DNA of 35,383 nt from Clostridia bacterium (GCA_900758165.1 CAAEQN010000148.1:1-35383), one strand, 5' to 3'. Counted from the first letter of the stretch, positions 1 through 7,671 are shown. The notes: generated by a model not told the origin, from the sequence alone. Translations and numbers: made by a program.

Positions 1-133
1 CCAGAACTTAGCACAAGCTAAAGCCCAGAGCGATAAATAAGGCAAACCCTTGGAATAGGGTAGAAAAATAAAATAAAAGAGTAGGTAGGAAACGCCTAGA
101 GCGAAAGCTAAAGATACAAGTTGTTCTTACTGG
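1..133 (+). ncRNA. 3' part of an unidentified structured RNA
   Basis: No open reading frame with a ribosome site is present here, but there is dense local folding. A 5-bp hairpin lies at 8-21 (TTAGC/GCTAA, loop ACAA), a 5-bp hairpin at 46-61 (ACCCT/AGGGT, loop TGGAAT), a 4-bp hairpin at 86-98 (TAGG/CCTA) and a GAAA tetraloop hairpin at 100-109. A possible closing helix pairs CCAG (1-4) with CTGG (130-133). Purine-rich single-stranded linkers separate the stems, as in conserved RNAs, and an intrinsic terminator follows at once. I checked it from memory against RNase P, tmRNA, SRP RNA, glmS, T-box and c-di-GMP riboswitch cores and found no convincing match. It may extend left of the window. Confidence 0.5.
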
Positions 134-169
134 ACTAGTCTTATTAAGAGGCTAGTCCTTAATTTTTTT
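132..169 (+). terminator. Intrinsic terminator of the structured RNA
   Basis: A 9-bp stem (GGACTAGTC at 132-140 with GGCTAGTCC at 150-158, one G-T pair) with a 9-nt loop is followed by a seven-T run at 163-169. It ends the upstream RNA before the promoter of the next gene. Confidence 0.85.
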
Positions 170-204
170 GAAAAAATTTTAAAAATATAATTTTACGTAT
201 ATAC

Positions 205-233
205 TTGAATACAATTATTTGATGTGATATTAT
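205..233 (+). promoter_or_regulatory. Sigma-A-type promoter for the UAP1-like gene
   Basis: TTGAAT at 205-210 and TATTAT at 228-233 are separated by exactly 17 bp. Transcription would start near 240 and leave a leader of roughly 88 nt that contains the hairpin at 288-316. Confidence 0.7.
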
Positions 234-280
234 ATACACAAATTAGAAATAAAAGTATATTATATAGTAATAAATAAAGA

Positions 281-330
281 AAGGAGAGTATTGATTATAT
301 AAATGATAATCAATACATATTATAGGAATG
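281..330 (+). promoter_or_regulatory. Distant SD bridged to the start codon by an 11-bp hairpin
   Basis: The only good SD (AAGGAGAG, 281-288) lies about 40 nt before the ATG at 328. Between them is a perfect inverted repeat, GTATTGATTAT (288-298) and ATAATCAATAC (306-316), with a 7-nt loop. Folding would bring the SD to about 11 nt from the ATG. A stop codon at 307-309 in the gene's frame excludes a start further upstream. The loop contains an out-of-frame ATG (303) that opens a 13-codon mini-ORF overlapping the gene start. Confidence 0.6.
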
Positions 331-1578
331 TATACAAAAAATGAATTAGCACAAGCAGAAAAATTATTAAAAGAAAATAACCAGACAAATATACTAAATA
401 CTTTAAACCAAATAGATGAGTCTAAAAAAGAAAAACTAATAAAGCAAATATTAAATTTGAATTTTGAACAATTAAAAAGATTATATCAAGAAACAAAAGA
501 AAAACCAGAAATACTAGACAAGAAATTAGAACATATAAAATATGTAGATAAATATAAACTATCTGAAGAAAAAAAATCTTTATATACAAAAATCGGAGAA
601 GATATAATAAAAAATAACAAATATGCAGTGGTAACAATGGCTGGAGGGCAAGGAACGAGACTTGGACATAAAGGCCCAAAAGGAACATTTAAAATAGATG
701 TAAGACCAGAACCAAAATTTTTATTCCAAATATTAGCAGAAAATCTAGAAGCAGCTAACAAAAAATACAATGTAACATTACCATGGTACATAATGACAAG
801 TACAGAAAATAATAAAGAAACAGTTGAATTTTTTGAAGAACATAATTATTTTGGATATCCAAAAGACCATATTAAATTTTTTATGCAAGGAAACTTACCT
901 TTACTATTTACAAATGGACAATTAGTATTAGATAAAGATTATAGTATTAAAGAAGCTGCAGACGGAAATGGATGCATCTATAAAGCAATGCGAGAAGATA
1001 AAATATTAGAAGATATGGAAAATAGAAACGTGGAATGGGCATTTATTGGCTCTGTAGATAATGTTCTTCTTAATATGGTAGACCCAATATTAATAGGATT
1101 AACAATAGAAGAAAAACATGAAGTTGCTTCAAAATCTATAGCGAAAAAAGACCCTTCTGAAAGAGTTGGAGTATTTTGTAAAGCTAATGGTGTGCCATCT
1201 GTTATAGAATATAGTGAACTTCCAAAAGAAATGGCTGAATTAAGAAATGAAGATGGAGAACTTTTATATGGAGAAGCACATATAATGTGTAATTTATTTA
1301 GTATTAAGGCTTTAGAAAAAATATCTAAAATAGATTTACCATATCATGTTGCCAACAAAAAGACTAATTATATGAATGAAAAAGGCGAATTTGTAGAAGT
1401 TACAGAACCTAATGCATATAAATTTGAGGCTTTTATATTTGATGCTTTTAACTTCTTTGATGATATGTCAATATTAAGAGGAAGAAGAGAAGAAGACTTT
1501 GCACCAGTAAAAAATAAAGAAGGAAATGATAGTCCAAATACTGCTAAAGAGTTATATAATAACTATTGGAGAAAATAA
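328..1578 (+). CDS. UAP1-type UDP-N-acetylglucosamine pyrophosphorylase (UDPGP type 1 family)
   Basis: The 416-residue cytoplasmic enzyme is predicted to join UTP and a hexosamine-1-phosphate to give the UDP-sugar, most likely UDP-GlcNAc. After a helical N-terminus of about 90 residues comes the nucleotide-binding loop AGGQGTRLG (about 104-112), followed by KGPKG. Further blocks resemble eukaryotic UAP1 rather than bacterial GalU or GlmU: GNGCIYKA, a VDN motif before a 'DP.LIG' strand, a 'GV.CK..GVPSVIEYSEL' stretch and, near the C-terminus, an 'FEAFIFDAF' block and 'R.EDFAPVKN'. The length is typical of the short bacterial members. It has its own promoter and sits 29 bp before an acyltransferase gene with which it probably forms an operon. 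UDP-Glc or UDP-GalNAc as product cannot be excluded. Confidence 0.85.
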   Translation: MYTKNELAQAEKLLKENNQTNILNTLNQIDESKKEKLIKQILNLNFEQLKRLYQETKEKPEILDKKLEHIKYVDKYKLSEEKKSLYTKIGEDIIKNNKYAVVTMAGGQGTRLGHKGPKGTFKIDVRPEPKFLFQILAENLEAANKKYNVTLPWYIMTSTENNKETVEFFEEHNYFGYPKDHIKFFMQGNLPLLFTNGQLVLDKDYSIKEAADGNGCIYKAMREDKILEDMENRNVEWAFIGSVDNVLLNMVDPILIGLTIEEKHEVASKSIAKKDPSERVGVFCKANGVPSVIEYSELPKEMAELRNEDGELLYGEAHIMCNLFSIKALEKISKIDLPYHVANKKTNYMNEKGEFVEVTEPNAYKFEAFIFDAFNFFDDMSILRGRREEDFAPVKNKEGNDSPNTAKELYNNYWRK

Positions 1579-1607
1579 TTAAATAAGGCTGAAAGGAAAA
1601 TGGAAAA

Positions 1608-2273
1608 ATGGAGAATTGCAAAATTTCAAATTTATACAATTTAAATGAAACAATTGCAAAAGATTTACTTGTAAAATATACATATCCTTGGGAAGTATTA
1701 CCACATATAGGAGAATACATTTTGGAATTAGGAAACAAATTACCAAAAGAAGAATACAACAAAATAGGAGAAGATGTTTGGATTCATAAGACAGCAACTG
1801 TGTTTGAATCTGCTTATATACATGGACCAGCAATAATATGTAAAGATGCACAAATAAGGCATTGCGCATTTATAAGGGCAAATGCAATTGTTGGAGAAGG
1901 AGCGGTTGTAGGAAATTCAACTGAACTAAAAAATGTAATATTATTTAATAAGGTTCAAACTCCTCATTATAATTATGTAGGAGACTCAATTTTAGGGTAT
2001 AAATCTCACATGGGAGCAGGCTCTATTACATCAAATGTAAAATCTGATAAAACTTTAGTTGTAATAAAAAATAAAAAAGAACAAATAGAGACAGGAATAA
2101 AGAAAGTAGGGGCAATGCTTGGTGACAATGTAGAAATTGGATGTGGAAGTGTGCTAAACCCAGGAACTGTGATAGGAAGAAATACAAATGTTTATCCACT
2201 TTCTGCTGTAAGAGGAGTTGTACCAGAAAATAGTATATATAAAAATAAAAATGAAATTATAGAAAAAAGATAA
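1608..2273 (+). CDS. Left-handed beta-helix acyltransferase, GlmU C-terminal-like
   Basis: A 221-residue protein built mostly of hexapeptide repeats (about residues 55-210), the left-handed beta-helix fold of GlmU, DapH and LpxA. The segment PHYNYVGDSILG corresponds to the GlmU acetyltransferase region carrying its catalytic histidine, followed by 'GAGSIT.N' and 'IGCGSVLNPGTVIG'. The uridylyltransferase half of GlmU is absent, but the gene follows the UAP1-type enzyme directly. The likely job is acetyl-CoA-dependent acetylation of glucosamine-1-phosphate, feeding the neighbour. The start at 1608 has AAAGGA about 10 nt upstream; another ATG at 1600 is out of frame. The exact substrate is inferred from context, and annotation pipelines often call such proteins DapH/DapD/GlmU-related. 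Confidence 0.75.
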   Translation: MENCKISNLYNLNETIAKDLLVKYTYPWEVLPHIGEYILELGNKLPKEEYNKIGEDVWIHKTATVFESAYIHGPAIICKDAQIRHCAFIRANAIVGEGAVVGNSTELKNVILFNKVQTPHYNYVGDSILGYKSHMGAGSITSNVKSDKTLVVIKNKKEQIETGIKKVGAMLGDNVEIGCGSVLNPGTVIGRNTNVYPLSAVRGVVPENSIYKNKNEIIEKR

Positions 2274-2287
2274 AATTAATATAAATA

Positions 2288-2328
2288 AACTCAGACTATT
2301 AATATTTAATAATCTGAGCTTATTTTTT
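2288..2328 (+). terminator. Terminator between convergent genes
   Basis: CTCAGACTATT (2290-2300) pairs with AATAATCTGAG (2308-2318), with one mismatch, and TATTTTTTAT follows. The opposite strand also has a T-rich tail, so the hairpin may stop transcription from both sides. Confidence 0.75.
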
Positions 2329-2391
2329 ATATAAAAATCAGAAATTTTTTATACAAGTTAAAATAAATTTATATTAGTATACAAAATTGAA

Positions 2392-2763
2392 TTATTGTTG
2401 ATCTGGAATAAAGTAATCTACAACACCATAAATTAATGCACCAATTATAGCTGCTATCCAAGATATAGAATATCCAGCAACAAAGAATTTAGTTACATAT
2501 AAAACGACTGCTGCTAATACAAAACCAACAAATCCTTTACCAAAAGCACTTGCATGTAAACCTGTAAAAGTTGCTAATAAATAATCTATAACAGTTAACA
2601 CAACAGCTGCTAAAGCTAATGCCCATATATTATTTATAGCAAAGCCAGGTGTGAAAAAAGCTGTTATTGCAAGAATTATTGCGGAAGTTACAAATCTTAA
2701 TATAACTTGACCAAAAGTATTAGGACGAGCAGAGCTATTTGTTCTAATGTCATTATTGTCCAT
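2392..2763 (-). CDS. Phage-holin-like four-helix membrane protein (YvlD/PF04020 type)
   Basis: A 123-residue integral membrane protein. After a polar N-terminus of about 17 residues come four hydrophobic segments (roughly 20-42, 45-67, 76-95 and 98-117), small-residue-rich with conserved-looking 'FTPGF', 'DYLLA' and 'YGVVDYFIP' turns. This matches the widespread bacterial 'phage holin family' proteins related to B. subtilis YvlD. Despite the name these are chromosomal proteins often tied to envelope stress; no phage genes are nearby. The SD is AGGAGGT, 8 nt before ATG. It is a monocistronic minus-strand gene, divergent from the DUF421 gene and convergent with the acyltransferase. The molecular function is unknown. 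Confidence 0.7.
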   Translation of the reverse strand: MDNNDIRTNSSARPNTFGQVILRFVTSAIILAITAFFTPGFAINNIWALALAAVVLTVIDYLLATFTGLHASAFGKGFVGFVLAAVVLYVTKFFVAGYSISWIAAIIGALIYGVVDYFIPDQQ

Positions 2764-2795
2764 AATAAAAACCTCCTATTTATATATATTTAAGA

Positions 2796-2815
2796 ATATT
2801 ATTTGCAAATAATAT
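2796..2815. promoter_or_regulatory. Perfect 20-bp palindrome in a divergent intergenic region
   Basis: ATATTATTTG is followed immediately by its exact reverse complement CAAATAATAT. It lies between the divergent holin-like and DUF421 genes, 32 bp from the first start codon, where an operator would be expected. No clean sigma-A promoter was identified here for either gene. The AT-rich background raises the chance of coincidence, but a 20-bp perfect match is still notable. Confidence 0.4.
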
Positions 2816-2910
2816 AAATTTATTCAAACAAATTAATAAAATTAATGAATAAATTAAATAGAACTAACAAAAAATAATTTAAAATTTTATTAAAATAAGA
2901 AGGAAAAAAT

Positions 2911-3615
2911 ATGTTAGCTACATTTATAAGATCAATAGTTATTTATATAATTGTTTTAATAGTAATGAGATTAATGGGAAAAAGAGAGATTGGACAAATG
3001 CAACCATTTGAGCTTGCAATTTCCATAATGATAGCAGACCTTGCATCAATACCAATGACAGATATTGGTATACCAATATCTAATGGAATAATTCCAATAT
3101 TAGGGTTATTAATTATGCATCTAATTATTTCAGTGTTAAATTTAAAAAGCAGTAAAATAAGGGAATTTATATGTGGAAAACCAACAATTCTTATATATAA
3201 AGGAAAAATAGATGAGCAACAATTAAAAAAAGAAAGATTTACATTAAATGAATTAGAAGAAAAATTAAGAAGTAATAATGTTACTAATTTAGGAGATGTA
3301 GAATATGCAATATTAGAAACTAGTGGAGACATATCTGTTTTAGAAAAACCAAATAAAAGAGCTGCAACTCCAGAAGACTTTAATATAATGCCAGGCTATG
3401 AAGGAATAGCATACAATCTTGTAATTGATGGAAAAGTAATGACAGAAAATTTAAAGCTTATAGGAAAAAATTATGATTGGTTAAAAAAGCAAACAAATAA
3501 ATTTCAAATAATGCCAGAAGAAGCTCTAATAGTAACAATTAACGAAAAAGGAGATTTCTTCTGCCAAAAGAAAGAAAATAAACAAAAATCAAAGAAAAAA
3601 GTAATAACAATATAA
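2911..3615 (+). CDS. DUF421 (YetF/YcaP family) membrane protein
   Basis: A 234-residue protein with three N-terminal membrane helices (about 4-23, 35-53 and 60-80) followed by a cytoplasmic YetF-type domain to about residue 215. Family features seen are 'RLMGKREIGQMQPFELAI' after the first helix, 'GKPTILIYKGKI' at the start of the soluble domain, 'LNELEEKLR..NV.NLGDVEYAILE..G.ISVL', and a basic lysine-rich tail. The cellular role of DUF421 is not established; B. subtilis members have been linked to sporulation and envelope functions. The SD is AAGGA, 7 nt before ATG. The DUF4363 gene follows after 26 bp, a pairing common in Clostridia, which suggests a two-protein membrane complex. Confidence 0.85.
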   Translation: MLATFIRSIVIYIIVLIVMRLMGKREIGQMQPFELAISIMIADLASIPMTDIGIPISNGIIPILGLLIMHLIISVLNLKSSKIREFICGKPTILIYKGKIDEQQLKKERFTLNELEEKLRSNNVTNLGDVEYAILETSGDISVLEKPNKRAATPEDFNIMPGYEGIAYNLVIDGKVMTENLKLIGKNYDWLKKQTNKFQIMPEEALIVTINEKGDFFCQKKENKQKSKKKVITI

Positions 3616-3641
3616 ACTAAAAGCAAGGAGGGAAAAGTTAA

Positions 3642-4043
3642 ATGCAAAAAGAATTGATAATTGTTTCAATCATTATAGTTGTAATAATTGCATCACATGT
3701 ATTGACTCAAAATTATACAAAGCAATGTGTTAGTAGAATGTATGAGAAGTTAAGCCAAATAGACGAATATGCAAGAAAGATAGAAAAAAATGAAGAAAGT
3801 GATAAAGAAGAACTTTCTAGAAAGATAAATATCATGCAAAATGAATGGAAAGGAATGAATAAAAATCTAGCCTTCTATATAGAGCATGATGAACTAGAAA
3901 AAGTAAATACTTCTTTAACACTTATGAAAGGTTTTTTGAAAATGGAGGAATATAGCCAAGGAATACCAGAATTAGAAAATTGTATATACATCTTGTACCA
4001 TATACAAGATAAGCAATCACTAAAAATAATAAATTTATTTTAA
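3642..4043 (+). CDS. DUF4363 family membrane-anchored protein
   Basis: A 133-residue protein with one N-terminal membrane helix (about 5-22) and an extracytoplasmic helical domain, partly coiled-coil (residues 28-75, rich in E and K). This size and layout, and the position directly after DUF421, match the DUF4363 family. A strong AAGGAGGG SD precedes the ATG. Its last 9 bp overlap the end of the convergent acyl-CoA ligase gene, so the two stop codons lie inside each other's gene and no terminator fits between them. The function is unknown. Confidence 0.75.
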   Translation: MQKELIIVSIIIVVIIASHVLTQNYTKQCVSRMYEKLSQIDEYARKIEKNEESDKEELSRKINIMQNEWKGMNKNLAFYIEHDELEKVNTSLTLMKGFLKMEEYSQGIPELENCIYILYHIQDKQSLKIINLF

Positions 4044-5750
4044 AACTTGTGCCAATTCCTCATTTCTTTTAATTTTATTTGTAGATGTTTTAATTAAAGG
4101 TTTATTAGTTAAGATTAGATGCTTAATATATTTATATCTAGGAAATGTCTTGTTAATTTCTTTGATTTCATCCCAAATAATAGATTTTAAAGTTTCTTCA
4201 TCTACATCTTTATATTTTGATTTTACAACTTTTTCGTCATATACAACTTTAATAGCAACTTTAACATTACTTGGATCGTTTTTTTCAGGTAAAGCATAAA
4301 CAAAAGATTCAGAAACGTCTTCTAATCTATTTACCAAAATTTCAATTTCTTCAGGAAATACTTTTTTACCATTTTGTAAAACAATTAAATCTTTTTTTCT
4401 TCCAGTAATAAATAAAGCTCCATCTTTATCTAAATAACCTAAATCGCCAGTATGAAACCAGCCATCTTTTAAAACATCATTAGTTTGTTTTTCATCTTTA
4501 TAATATCCGAGCATTACACTTGGACCTTTTACTATAATTTCGCCAGAACCAGTTTCATCAGGATTTTCAATTTTAACTTCTAAACTTTTCATAGGCAATC
4601 CAACTGAACCATATCGAATAAATGATTCATCTTCAGCAGATATAACAGGAGAAGTTTCGGTAAGACCATATCCTTGTACAAGATGTATTCCTATAGAATT
4701 AAAAAATTTAGCAACAGTTTTGTCTAAAGGAGCACCACCAGATATTATAAATCTCATATCTGAACCAAGTCCATCAATTATCTTTTTGAATAATTTTCTT
4801 CTAATATCTATATGAAATTTTAGAAGAATATTACTTATTTTTATAGTAAAATTAACTAATTCTAATTTTTTTTGTTTTTTTAATTCTTTAATAATAGTTG
4901 AATACATTTTTTCAATTAATATAGGAACTCCAACAAATAGAGAAACTTTATATTCAACTAAATTCTGCTTAATATATCTTAATCCATCTGGAAAAACAGT
5001 TCTTATGCCAGAAGAAAGCATAACTAACATACCAGTTAAGCCAAAGATATGATGTAATGGTAAAAATGCAATATTTGTATCAGTGTCACGAAATGGCTCT
5101 ACGAGTTGCATATCATAAATATTTGAAACAATTCCATATTGATTAAGCATAACAGCTTTTGATTTTGCTGTAGTACCAGATGTAAATAATAATATGCTCA
5201 TAGAATATGGATCAACTGAATAATCTAAAAAATTTGTATTTCCAGCATCAAGCTCTTTTTTACCTTCATTTAATAATGTTTCAAAACAAAGATAATTCGA
5301 AACATTGGTAAAACAAATAAAATGTTTAATTTTTGTTTTATTAGATTCTTTAATTTTTTCTATAAAGTCTAGTATTTTAGGATCAAATACAATAGCTTCA
5401 ACTTCACTTCTTATTAAGGATTCTTCTAATTCTCCTAATTGTAGTCCTTTATCTAAAGGAACTGATACTATTCCTCCTAAAACATTAGCAAAATGTGTAA
5501 CAACCCATTCGTAACAATTATGACCTATTATAGCCACCCTTTTTCCAGATAATCCTAATTTATATAAAGAAGTTCCAAAAGCATTAACATCAGATAAAAA
5601 ATCTGAATAAGTATGATCCACATATTTGACATCATCATTCTTTTGAACTTTAGTTGTGAAAGCAATATGGTTTGAGTAAACCGTAGCAGAGTGATATAAT
5701 AACTCTTTTATATTTTTAAATTTTTTAATATTTTTAGTTTGTCTCTTCAT
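4035..5750 (-). CDS. Long-chain acyl-CoA synthetase / AMP-dependent ligase
   Basis: A 571-residue member of the ANL (acyl/aryl-CoA ligase) superfamily, predicted to activate a fatty acid with ATP and then CoA. Motifs in order are the phosphate loop TSGTTAKSK (190-198), GYGLTETSPVIS, GWFHTGDLGYLDKDG, 'GRKKDLIVLQNGKKVFPEEIE' at the hinge and a C-terminal lysine in 'KTSTNKIKRNE', the usual catalytic lysine site. The family and full length are clear, the chain length specificity is not. No signal peptide is seen. The gene lies 23 bp downstream of rnhA on the same strand and is probably cotranscribed from the bidirectional promoter at 6268-6296. Confidence 0.85.
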   Translation of the reverse strand: MKRQTKNIKKFKNIKELLYHSATVYSNHIAFTTKVQKNDDVKYVDHTYSDFLSDVNAFGTSLYKLGLSGKRVAIIGHNCYEWVVTHFANVLGGIVSVPLDKGLQLGELEESLIRSEVEAIVFDPKILDFIEKIKESNKTKIKHFICFTNVSNYLCFETLLNEGKKELDAGNTNFLDYSVDPYSMSILLFTSGTTAKSKAVMLNQYGIVSNIYDMQLVEPFRDTDTNIAFLPLHHIFGLTGMLVMLSSGIRTVFPDGLRYIKQNLVEYKVSLFVGVPILIEKMYSTIIKELKKQKKLELVNFTIKISNILLKFHIDIRRKLFKKIIDGLGSDMRFIISGGAPLDKTVAKFFNSIGIHLVQGYGLTETSPVISAEDESFIRYGSVGLPMKSLEVKIENPDETGSGEIIVKGPSVMLGYYKDEKQTNDVLKDGWFHTGDLGYLDKDGALFITGRKKDLIVLQNGKKVFPEEIEILVNRLEDVSESFVYALPEKNDPSNVKVAIKVVYDEKVVKSKYKDVDEETLKSIIWDEIKEINKTFPRYKYIKHLILTNKPLIKTSTNKIKRNEELAQVLK

Positions 5751-5773
5751 AAAAACTCCTTATTAATTATTCA

Positions 5774-6208
5774 TTAAAATTTTGAACTTTCCATTCTAGC
5801 AAGTTCATCACATCTATTATTAAATTCATTATCAGCATGTCCTTTTACTTTATTAAAAGTAACTTCATGAATTTTTGTAAGATTATACAATTCTTGCCAA
5901 AGTTCTTTATTTTTTACAGGTTCATTACTAGCTGTTTTCCAATTTTTTTTAATCCAACCATATATCCACTTTTGAACAAAAGCATTTACAACATAAGCAC
6001 TGTCGCTGTAAATGTTTACTTTGCAAGGACGTTTTAGTAATTTTAGAGCTTCAATTACAGCAGTAAGTTCCATTATGTTATTAGTAGTTGGATTTGCACC
6101 ACCAGATATTTCTTTCTTATTTTCATTTAACATTAAAATTGCTCCCCAACCACCAGGTCCTGGATTTCCAGAGCAAGCACCATCAGTGTAAATAGTAATT
6201 TCTTCCAT
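5774..6208 (-). CDS. rnhA: Ribonuclease HI
   Basis: A 144-residue RNase HI that cleaves the RNA strand of RNA-DNA hybrids. The four carboxylates are all present: D9 in IYTDGACSGNPGPGGWG, E47 in MELTAV, D69 in YSDSAYV and D134 in NRCDELA; H124 in VKGHADN is the mobile-loop histidine. I place the start at 6208 rather than at the upstream ATG at 6226, because GGAG lies 7 nt before the inner ATG and the family begins just before the first beta strand. It is transcribed leftwards from the symmetric promoter it shares with tmcAL. Confidence 0.93.
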   Translation of the reverse strand: MEEITIYTDGACSGNPGPGGWGAILMLNENKKEISGGANPTTNNIMELTAVIEALKLLKRPCKVNIYSDSAYVVNAFVQKWIYGWIKKNWKTASNEPVKNKELWQELYNLTKIHEVTFNKVKGHADNEFNNRCDELARMESSKF

Positions 6209-6243
6209 AATATATCTCCATTTCATTTAAATATTAAATTTTA

Positions 6244-6272
6244 TTGTAAACGATTAATTTTTATGATATTAT
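6244..6272 (+). promoter_or_regulatory. Rightward half of a symmetric bidirectional promoter
   Basis: TTGTAA (6244-6249), a 17-bp spacer and TATTAT (6267-6272) would drive tmcAL. Its -10 overlaps by five bases the -10 of the leftward promoter. The whole element 6241-6299 is two-fold symmetric about base 6270. Confidence 0.7.
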
Positions 6273-6296
6273 ATCAATAAATATATTATTTTACAA
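6268..6296 (-). promoter_or_regulatory. Leftward half of a symmetric bidirectional promoter
   Basis: Read on the minus strand, TTGTAA (6296-6291), a 17-bp spacer and TATAAT (6273-6268) would drive rnhA and the acyl-CoA ligase. Flanking arms TTATTGTAAA (6241-6250) and TTTACAATAA (6290-6299) are perfect reverse complements. Confidence 0.7.
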
Positions 6297-6328
6297 TAAT
6301 AAAATTAAATTTAAAGGAGGGATATACT

Positions 6329-7564
6329 GTGAACAGAGTTGTAGGAATTGTAGCAGAATATAATCCATTCCATAATGGACATTATTATCATCTACAAAGA
6401 GCCAAAGAGGAAGCTGAAGCGGATTATTGTATAGCAATAATTTCTGGCAATTTTACACAAAGAGGAGACACATCAATTGTAAATAAATGGGCTAAAGCTT
6501 ACATGGCAATTTGTGGAGGTGCGGACCTTGTAATAGAATTACCAACTGTTTATAGTGTATCTAGTGCAGAAAATTTTGCAAATGGAGCAATAAAAATATT
6601 AGATAGTTTAAAAATAGTGAATGCAATTTCTTTTGGCGCAGAAGCTAATGATTTAGCTACATTAAATAATATTGCAAACGTTTTGTATGATGAACCAAAA
6701 AGATATACCACAATATTAAGCCACGAATTAAAAAAAGGTATATCATATCCAGCAGCCAGAGAAAATGCAATTTTAATGTATTTGAATGATATAAAAAGAT
6801 ATGCAAATGTATTAAATAATCCAAACAATATTCTTGCAATAGAATATTTAAAAGCTTTAAAATCACAAAAAAGTAAAATAGAACCAATAATGATAAAAAG
6901 AAAAAAGGTTTATTATAATGAAGATAGAATTGTAGATGATTTTGCCAGTGCAACAGCAATTAGAAAATTATTAATAAGAAGAGAATACGAAAGCTTAAGA
7001 AAGGTAATACCAAGAAGTAGCTATCAGATATTAGGACAAGAAGCTAGAAAAGGAGATATTGTATTAGGATTAGAAAAATATGAAAAAGAAATTATTTATA
7101 CCTTAAGAAAAATGTCAATAGAACAAATTTCAGAATTACCAGACGTTTCTGAAGGACTAGAAAATGCTATAAAAAAATCTGCAAATGAATGTAACAATTT
7201 AAACGATTTAATAAATGGCATAAAATCAAAAAGATATACACAAACTAGAATACAAAGAATATTAATATATGCTTTATTGGGAATAGATAAGAAAACAATG
7301 GAAAATTCAAGAAAAGTAAATCCATATATAAGAATACTTGGATTTACACAAAAAGGTAAGCAACTATTATCTGAAATATCAAGAAAAAATCCAAAGTTAA
7401 ATATAATAACTTCCGTAAAAAAATATGTTGATCAAAATAAAAATAAACAATTAGCAGAGATGTTAAAAACAGATATATTTGCTACAGATATATATACTTT
7501 AGGGTATGAATATGAATCAAAAGCAAATTTGGATTTTACGCAAAATATGATAATAACAAACTAA
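6329..7564 (+). CDS. tmcAL: tRNA(Met) cytidine acetate ligase (TmcAL)
   Basis: A 411-residue nucleotidyltransferase-fold enzyme. TmcAL uses ATP and acetate to form N4-acetylcytidine at the wobble position of elongator tRNA-Met. The N-terminus GIVAEYNPFHNGH carries the HxGH-like motif (H15-H18), followed by ISGNFTQRGD (about 39-47), and the helical tail is of normal length. It starts at GTG 6329 with AAGGAGG 8 nt upstream. The gene is alone on its transcript and driven by the rightward half of the bidirectional promoter. Confidence 0.92.
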   Translation: MNRVVGIVAEYNPFHNGHYYHLQRAKEEAEADYCIAIISGNFTQRGDTSIVNKWAKAYMAICGGADLVIELPTVYSVSSAENFANGAIKILDSLKIVNAISFGAEANDLATLNNIANVLYDEPKRYTTILSHELKKGISYPAARENAILMYLNDIKRYANVLNNPNNILAIEYLKALKSQKSKIEPIMIKRKKVYYNEDRIVDDFASATAIRKLLIRREYESLRKVIPRSSYQILGQEARKGDIVLGLEKYEKEIIYTLRKMSIEQISELPDVSEGLENAIKKSANECNNLNDLINGIKSKRYTQTRIQRILIYALLGIDKKTMENSRKVNPYIRILGFTQKGKQLLSEISRKNPKLNIITSVKKYVDQNKNKQLAEMLKTDIFATDIYTLGYEYESKANLDFTQNMIITN

Positions 7565-7607
7565 AATTACAACAATGTTACAATAAAATTACATTTGTGT
7601 TATTTTA

Positions 7608-7636
7608 TTGAAAAAAACAAGCAAATATCATATAAT
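7608..7636 (+). promoter_or_regulatory. Sigma-A-type promoter for the HD-GYP-like gene
   Basis: TTGAAA (7608-7613), a 17-bp spacer and a perfect TATAAT (7631-7636). An inverted repeat CAATAAAAT (7581-7589) / ATTTTATTG (7602-7610) overlaps the -35 box and could be an operator. Confidence 0.75.
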
Positions 7637-7671
7637 TCAATTGGAATATTAAAATGTCCTAGGAGGAGAAT

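Noticed and set aside
2392..2763. Holin-like gene as a sign of prophage
   Set aside because: The family is chromosomal and widespread, and no other phage gene is in the window.
7581..7610. Hairpin CAATAAAAT/ATTTTATTG as a terminator of tmcAL
   Set aside because: It is followed by an A-run rather than a T-run on the plus strand and overlaps the -35 of the next promoter; kept only as a possible operator.
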